Of a DNA stretch of 27,754 nucleotides, positions 23,261 to 27,754 are shown one piece after another. Source of the stretch: Epilinea sp044228875 (lineage in GTDB: Bacteria > Chloroflexota > Anaerolineae > Epilineales > Epilineaceae); contig JBGAUA010000032.1 in assembly GCA_044228875.1 (NCBI GenBank), positions 1-27,754 of the forward strand, read 5' to 3'. A program made the position numbers and the translations under genes. The notes under the pieces are model-generated. The model did not search any database. It was given only the letters and a program-made list of their open reading frames with translations, and was not told where the DNA came from. Every line of letters starts with the position of its first letter. The stretch's first letter is position 1.

Positions 23261-24343
23261 ATGCGCGCCCGCCGCCGCGTCTACATCGCCAACACGGGGG
23301 GCACCATCGGGATGCGCCGAGGGCCGGCCGGCTACGCGCCCTCGCCGGGCTTCCTGGCGGAGCAGCTGGCGCTGTTGCCGGCCTTCCGCTCGCCGCTCCT
23401 GCCGGAACTGGTGCTGCACGAGCATGAGCCGCTCCTGGACAGCGCCTACATGACGCCCGAGGACTGGTCGCGCATCGCCCGCGACATCGCGGCGAACTAC
23501 GAGGACTTCGACGGCTTCGTGGTGGCCCACGGCACGGACACCATGGCCTACACGGCCTCGGCCCTGCCCTTCATGCTGGAAGGCCTGGCCAAGCCGGTCA
23601 TCCTCACCGGTTCGCAGGTGCCGCTCTGCGAGCTGCGCAACGATGCCTACGAAAACCTGCTCACGGCCATCCTGATCGCGGCGCATCAACCGCTGCCGGA
23701 GGTCTGCGTCTACTTCGGCGGCCTCCTGCTGCGGGGCTGCCGGTCCACCAAGGTGCACACCCAGGACTTCGCGGCCTTCGCCTCGCCCAACTGCCCGCCC
23801 TTGGGCCGGGCCGGAGTGGACATCAGCATCGACTGGCCGCGGGTGCGCCCGGCGCCGTCGTCGGGCACGGGGCTGCGGGTGATCGATGTCGGCCAGCCGC
23901 TGGTGGGCGCGTTGCGGCTCTTTCCGGGCATCGCCGCCGGCGTCATCCGCTCGATGCTGCTGCCGCCGGTGGCCGGCCTGGTGCTGGAGGCCTACGGCGC
24001 GGGCACGGGGCCGGGCAACGACGGGGCCTTCCTGGATGCGATCCGCGAAGCCACGGCGATGGGCGTGGCGGTGGTCGTGACCTCGCAATGCCTGGAGGGC
24101 GGCACGGCGCTGGGCGACTACGCGGCCAGCTCCTGCCTGGCCGACGCCGGCGCCGTGGGCGGCGGCGACATGACGGCCGAAGCGGCCCTGGCCAAACTGC
24201 GCTACCTGCTGTCCTTGGGCCTGCCGCCCGGCGACGTGCGTCGTCTGATCCAGGTAGATCTCCGCGGCGAGCTGACCGAGGGTGCGGCGCCCGCGCGCCT
24301 GCCCGAGGCCATGCCCGCCACCCGACGAGAGGCGCTGCCCTGA
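23261..24343 (+). CDS. ansA: Type I L-asparaginase
   Basis: Hydrolyses L-asparagine to aspartate and ammonia in the cytosol; there is no signal peptide. Catalytic motifs: NTGGTIGM with the nucleophilic Thr region at 12-15, VAHGTDTMAYTAS with H90-G-T92-D93, and K164 in STKVHTQDFAAFASPN, which is typical of AnsA-type enzymes. 360 residues is a little over the normal 330-340, with the extra at the C-terminus. The ATG follows valS by 19 nt with a GAAGGG ribosome site. Its stop is part of TGATG, which starts the sortase gene. Confidence 0.93.
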   Translation: MRARRRVYIANTGGTIGMRRGPAGYAPSPGFLAEQLALLPAFRSPLLPELVLHEHEPLLDSAYMTPEDWSRIARDIAANYEDFDGFVVAHGTDTMAYTASALPFMLEGLAKPVILTGSQVPLCELRNDAYENLLTAILIAAHQPLPEVCVYFGGLLLRGCRSTKVHTQDFAAFASPNCPPLGRAGVDISIDWPRVRPAPSSGTGLRVIDVGQPLVGALRLFPGIAAGVIRSMLLPPVAGLVLEAYGAGTGPGNDGAFLDAIREATAMGVAVVVTSQCLEGGTALGDYAASSCLADAGAVGGGDMTAEAALAKLRYLLSLGLPPGDVRRLIQVDLRGELTEGAAPARLPEAMPATRREALP

Positions 24344-24942
24344 TGATGCCGAGGACACTGCTCCCCCTGTCCGCCTGCGCCATCTGTCTGGCCACGCTAC
24401 TGGCCACCAGCGCCTGCGCCGCCGGAGCTGATCCCGCCGCGCCCCTGCCCACCCGACCGCCGGCGGCGACGGCGGATCCATGGGCGGCGCATGGCCTGCC
24501 CGCGCGCATCACCATTCCGGCCATCCGCGTGGACGCGGCCATCGAGGCCCTGGACCTGACGGGCGACCAGAAGATCGGCGTGCCGCAGAGCTTCGGCAAC
24601 GTCGGCTGGTACCGCCACGGCTACCGTCCGGGCGAGCCGGGCCGGGCCATCCTCAGCGGACACCTGGACGATCGACAGGGCCGGCCGGCGGTCTTTGCCC
24701 GGCTGAAGGCGCTGCAGCCAGGCGACGAGATCCGGGTGCGCTATGCCGACGGCACGGTGCTCACCTTCGTCGCGGGCGAGCAGCGCCTGGTGGACGTGAA
24801 CGCGGTGGACGAGGCCACCTGGCAGGCCATCTTCGGCGCCAGCGACCGCGCGGAGCTGAGCCTGATCACCTGCGACGGGGTCTGGGATCCCGTGGCCAAG
24901 ACCTACAGTCGGCGCCTGGTGGTGTTCGCGGCGGCGCCTTGA
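24343..24942 (+). CDS. Class E/F-like sortase
   Basis: A 199-residue exported transpeptidase-fold protein. It starts at ATG 24343, sharing one base with the ansA stop (TGATG). Residues 4-26 are a hydrophobic signal sequence or anchor ending at SAC; a lipobox is possible but not canonical. A Pro/Ala linker (30-47) precedes the sortase barrel. The catalytic triad is visible as H107 in ILSGHLDD, C177 in LSLITCDG and R190 in TYSRR. Small sortases of this class usually act as housekeeping enzymes or attach surface proteins in Actinobacteria and Chloroflexota. No LPXTG-type substrate is encoded in this window, and the housekeeping operon gives no clue to the target. Confidence 0.88.
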   Translation: MMPRTLLPLSACAICLATLLATSACAAGADPAAPLPTRPPAATADPWAAHGLPARITIPAIRVDAAIEALDLTGDQKIGVPQSFGNVGWYRHGYRPGEPGRAILSGHLDDRQGRPAVFARLKALQPGDEIRVRYADGTVLTFVAGEQRLVDVNAVDEATWQAIFGASDRAELSLITCDGVWDPVAKTYSRRLVVFAAAP

Positions 24943-24986
24943 AGCCGAGGCTCCTGGTCGACGACGGCCGTTTGCCGCGGGACCCC

Positions 24987-25072
24987 GCCGCATCCACGAT
25001 TCGAACCCGTCGCTCCCCCGGCGCTCGGGACTTAAAGTCCTTCCAGATTGAGGGCCCTGGTCCCGTGACGGC
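24987..25072 (-). other. tRNA-like patch, not a canonical tRNA
   Basis: On the minus strand an ideal T-loop core GGTTCGAATC (about 25007-24998) lies 22 nt beyond a perfect hairpin GGAC-TTTAA-GTCC (25040-25028), with spacing right for a type II tRNA with a long variable arm. A CCAG/CTGG D-like stem (25060-25043) and partly paired acceptor ends (GCCGTCA near 25072 with ATGCGGC near 24987) also occur. But the T-stem has mismatches, the anticodon stem and loop are too short, and no sensible anticodon results. It may be a decayed tRNA-Leu/Ser or a chance similarity. Confidence 0.2.
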
Positions 25073-25094
25073 TAACCCCGCCCTCCCTTATGCT
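25065..25094 (+). promoter_or_regulatory. Possible promoter for the membrane protein gene
   Basis: GTGACG (25065-25070), an 18-nt spacer and TATGCT (25089-25094), 4 of 6 matches each. It lies about 87 nt before the ATG at 25181, in the 238-nt gap after the sortase gene. Weak evidence. Confidence 0.3.
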
Positions 25095-25180
25095 GGTCGC
25101 CGCCCCTACCGCAGACAGCGGGGGGGATCGACGAGCCCGCGCCATCGGGGCCCGGGCAGGCAAGGCAGAGGGAGGCCGTC

Positions 25181-25765
25181 ATGGAAGACCGTGGCTTCAT
25201 TCACAAGGCCGGCTCGTGGCTGGTGGCCGGCGCGCTACTGGGCATGGGGATCGGCATCAAGGAGGGACTGCTGCCCACGCCCTTCGGCACCACGCAGAAC
25301 GTCGTCATGCAGCTGATCGTGATCGTCGCGAACAGCCTGGTCCTGGTGGGCGTGATCGGCTTCGCACGCTCCGGCGCCGCCGGGAGCGGCCGGATGGCGA
25401 AGACCGGCTTGGGGCTGGCTCTCGTGGCCAGCGCCTTGTTCCTGCCCTTGGAAGTGCTGGTCGCCTTCGACCTGGAGCTGGGGGGCATGCTTCTGGGCCT
25501 GTCCGCGATGGTCCAGGGCCTGGGCCTGCTTCTTGCGGGCGTCGCCGTGCTGCGGACGGGAACCTGGCGAGGCTGGCTGCGCTACGCTCCGGTGCTTTGC
25601 GGGCTATACACCTTCCTGGTGCTGATCCCCGCCCTGGCGCTCAGTGAGGGCGGCTACAATGCCTGGGCGCTCGCCGGCTGGCAGCTGCCCTTCCTGCTGC
25701 TGGGAATGGCCCTCCGCCGGCCGCTAGGGGCGCCCTCCGTCGGCCAGGCCGCCGCCGGCGCGTGA
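25181..25765 (+). CDS. Polytopic membrane protein of unknown function
   Basis: 194 residues with five clear hydrophobic segments at about 41-62, 74-94, 99-124, 134-154 and 162-178, and a weaker one at 11-27, so five or six transmembrane helices with short loops. The start ATG 25181 has a GGGAGG ribosome site 7 nt upstream. Loops are short and carry few charged residues; no enzymatic motif is seen and I do not recognise the family. Its partner is probably the histidine kinase beginning 121 nt downstream on the same strand, for which it might be an accessory or sensor subunit, but that is only proximity. Confidence 0.7.
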   Translation: MEDRGFIHKAGSWLVAGALLGMGIGIKEGLLPTPFGTTQNVVMQLIVIVANSLVLVGVIGFARSGAAGSGRMAKTGLGLALVASALFLPLEVLVAFDLELGGMLLGLSAMVQGLGLLLAGVAVLRTGTWRGWLRYAPVLCGLYTFLVLIPALALSEGGYNAWALAGWQLPFLLLGMALRRPLGAPSVGQAAAGA

Positions 25766-25886
25766 TCGCAGGACCGTCCATGGCCCCGACAGCCGCCGCC
25801 CAGCCCTCGACCATCGCCCTCGAGCCATCCGACGGCGAGAGCCGGAGGCTGCGCGGCGGCTGGCTGGTCGCCAAGCCGCGCGCCGC

Positions 25887-27754
25887 ATGGCCGCCGTGGG
25901 CGCGGAAGTGCCGGGTCAGCTGGCGCCGGCGGATGTCCAACTTCTGCTGCGCTGGCATGTGACCCTGGACGCCTATGCCGCGTACCAGACGCTACAGGTG
26001 GGGGTCTTCGCCCTGGTCTACATCGGTGTTGGGACCTTCCTCGCCTGGCGCAAGCCCGATGACGGCGTCGCCTGGTTCGTTTCGCTGTGGTTCCTGATGC
26101 TCGGACCCACCGGCTCGCCGCTGCTCGATCCGCTGATCCGCTCCAATCCCTCCTGGCAGCTGCCCGTCCGCTTCCTGCAGGGCGCCGGCATCGGCTGCTT
26201 CCCCATCTTCACCTACCTCTTCCCCGACGGCCGATTCGTGCCCCCGTGGACCCGTCAATTGACCATGGCCTGGGTCTTGTGGCTCCTCGTCTCACCGTTC
26301 ACCTCCCTGGCGGTCGCCGACTTCGAAGGTCCCTCCAGGCTGTGGTTCGGCATCCTGGTGCCCGGGGGAATGGCCATCGGCTTGCTGGCCCAGGCCCATC
26401 GCTACCGTAGGATATCCAACCGCGGAGAGCGCGGGCAGGCCCAATGGGTGCTGTGCGGACTGGCTTTGCTGGCGGCCGGCTTTGCCCTTTACGGCCTGCT
26501 ACCCCTGGCGCTTCCCGCCATAGAGCAGGCAGGCCTGGTCCGGGTGCTCTACCTCAATCTCGCCGAGACCTTCCTCCTGGTCCTCCCGCTCTGTCTCCTG
26601 CCCTTGTTCATCGTCGTCGCCGTGCTGCGCCACGGTCTCTACGGCATCGACCTGATCCTGAATCGCGGTCTCATCTACGGCACGCTCAGTGCGGGCATCG
26701 TGGCGTTGTACGCGCTCCTGGTCGGCTTGTTCGGCGCCTGGTTCCAGTCCCGAGGCAACCTGCTGGGCGCCTTGCTGGCCACCGGGGCGGCGGCGGTGCT
26801 CTTCCAGCCCTTGCGCATGCGGCTTCAGCGCGGTGTGAATCACTTGATGTACGGACACCGCGACGACCCATATACCGTGCTCTCACACTTGAGCCAACAG
26901 CTGAGGACCACCCTGGAGCCCGGCGCGGTGCTGCCCAACATCACCGAGACGGTGGCCAGGACGCTCAAGCTTCCCTATGTCGCCCTGGCGCTGGAACAGG
27001 CTGGCCGCCTGCACATCGCCGCCGTCCACGGGTCGCCTGTCGACCAGCCCTTGCGGCTGAACCTGGTCCACCAGGCGGAGACGATCGGCCAGCTGCTGGT
27101 GGCGCCCCGCGCGCCCGGCGAGGCGTTCACCCCGGCCGAGCGCCGACTGCTGGAGGACGTCGCTCTGCAGGCCGGGGCCGCGGCCCATGCCGTTCGGCTC
27201 GCGGCGGACCTCCAGGGTTCCCGCGAACGGCTGGTAACCGCTCGGGAGGACGAGCGCCGGCGCCTGCGCCGCGACCTGCATGACGGCCTGGGACCGCAGC
27301 TGGCCAGCCTCACCTTGACCATCGGCGCGGCGCGCGAGCTGCTGCGGCAGGACGCCGACGCCGCCGACTTGCTGCTGGGCGAGTTGTCCGGCCATGTCCA
27401 GGCGGCAATCGCTGACATCCGGCGCCTGGTCTACGACCTGCGCCCGCCCGCGCTCGACGACTTCGGGCTGGTGCCGGTCCTGCGCGAGCAGGCGGCCCGC
27501 ATCAGTCAGGCGGGATTGCAGATCACCGTCGTCGCGCCGGAGCAGCCGCCGGACCTTCCAGCGGCGGTGGAGGTGGCCGCCTTCCGCATTGCGCAGGAGG
27601 CCATGACCAATGTCCTCCGCCATGCCCGGGCGCGCGCCTGCGCGTTGACCCTGACTTTCGGCGAAGATCTGGTTCTGGAGGTCCGCGACGACGGGGTGGG
27701 GCTGCCGGCGGGGCTGCGCGCCGGCGTCGGTCTGGCGTCGATCCGTGAGCGGAC
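25887..27754 (+). CDS. NarL-type membrane sensor histidine kinase (cut by right edge)
   Basis: The frame from ATG 25887 is open for 622 codons to the window end. The start lacks a good ribosome site; GTG 25896 is an alternative, and no ATG, GTG or TTG start codon is in frame upstream as far as the preceding gene. Residues 30-300 contain about eight transmembrane helices, ending in a HGLYGIDLILNRGLIYGTL pattern typical of Chloroflexota and actinobacterial kinases. A degenerate GAF-like region follows (about 330-430, beginning YGHRDDPYTVL). The HisKA_3 dimerisation helix carries the phospho-acceptor H465 in RRDLHDGLGPQLASL. The HATPase domain shows the N box AQEAMTNVLRHA (N575) and G1 box DDGVGL (601-606); the rest lies outside. 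The usual partner, a LuxR/NarL response regulator, would be expected just downstream. Confidence 0.9.
   Translation, partial: MAAVGAEVPGQLAPADVQLLLRWHVTLDAYAAYQTLQVGVFALVYIGVGTFLAWRKPDDGVAWFVSLWFLMLGPTGSPLLDPLIRSNPSWQLPVRFLQGAGIGCFPIFTYLFPDGRFVPPWTRQLTMAWVLWLLVSPFTSLAVADFEGPSRLWFGILVPGGMAIGLLAQAHRYRRISNRGERGQAQWVLCGLALLAAGFALYGLLPLALPAIEQAGLVRVLYLNLAETFLLVLPLCLLPLFIVVAVLRHGLYGIDLILNRGLIYGTLSAGIVALYALLVGLFGAWFQSRGNLLGALLATGAAAVLFQPLRMRLQRGVNHLMYGHRDDPYTVLSHLSQQLRTTLEPGAVLPNITETVARTLKLPYVALALEQAGRLHIAAVHGSPVDQPLRLNLVHQAETIGQLLVAPRAPGEAFTPAERRLLEDVALQAGAAAHAVRLAADLQGSRERLVTAREDERRRLRRDLHDGLGPQLASLTLTIGAARELLRQDADAADLLLGELSGHVQAAIADIRRLVYDLRPPALDDFGLVPVLREQAARISQAGLQITVVAPEQPPDLPAAVEVAAFRIAQEAMTNVLRHARARACALTLTFGEDLVLEVRDDGVGLPAGLRAGVGLASIRER

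Noticed and set aside
24987..25072. Calling a functional tRNA on the minus strand
   Set aside because: Mismatched T-stem, short anticodon stem and loop, and an anticodon that would read a stop codon; kept only as a low-confidence tRNA-like patch.
25762..25962. 66-codon GTG-started frame overlapping the stop of the membrane protein
   Set aside because: Arg/Trp/Pro-rich, overlaps the kinase start and resembles no family. A frameshift joining it to the kinase cannot be excluded but nothing supports it.

Overview
The window is a GC-rich chromosomal segment, most likely from an uncultured member of the Chloroflexota (an Anaerolineae- or Caldilineae-like lineage). The clues are secreted proteins with Pro/Thr-rich linkers and a hydrophobic 'YLPL'-type motif, a NACHT protein with a sulfatase-modifying-factor domain, and a NarL-family histidine kinase of the multi-TM type common in that phylum. 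This placement is inference; no rRNA or marker phylogeny is present.

Region 1 (1-6884) is accessory. It holds the N-terminal part of a lipoprotein running off the left edge, a small conserved gene interrupted by an in-frame TAA, a second small conserved gene 4 nt behind it, a secreted protein made of four tandem modules, a ribbon-helix-helix/MazF toxin-antitoxin pair, and a 998-residue secreted protein combining CARDB-like, FG-GAP-like and von Willebrand A domains.

Region 2 (7047-14691, minus strand) is a housekeeping operon in the order nusA-ylxR-infB-rbfA-nrnA-truB-ribF. It covers transcription elongation, translation initiation, 30S maturation, nanoRNA turnover, tRNA pseudouridylation and FAD synthesis. 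rimP, normally ahead of nusA, is absent. The operon has a good sigma-70-type promoter, and its leader carries a hairpin plus interrupted U-tract that looks like a transcription attenuator, probably the NusA autoregulatory site.

Region 3 (14716-18240, plus strand) carries one large divergent gene: an HTH-like N-terminus, a NACHT NTPase, HEAT-like helices and a C-terminal formylglycine-generating-enzyme/C-type-lectin fold lacking the active-site cysteines. It is the best candidate here for an undescribed defence or sensing system.

Region 4 (18493-24942, plus strand) is a tightly packed operon adk-thiN-valS-ansA-sortase with 1-4 nt overlaps at three of the four junctions. The adenylate kinase has Gln in place of the P-loop Lys, and the valyl-tRNA synthetase is unusually long.

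Region 5 (24943-27754) contains a tRNA-like but non-canonical patch, a small polytopic membrane protein, and a membrane histidine kinase cut by the right edge. No CRISPR array, insertion sequence, rRNA or convincing intact tRNA was seen.
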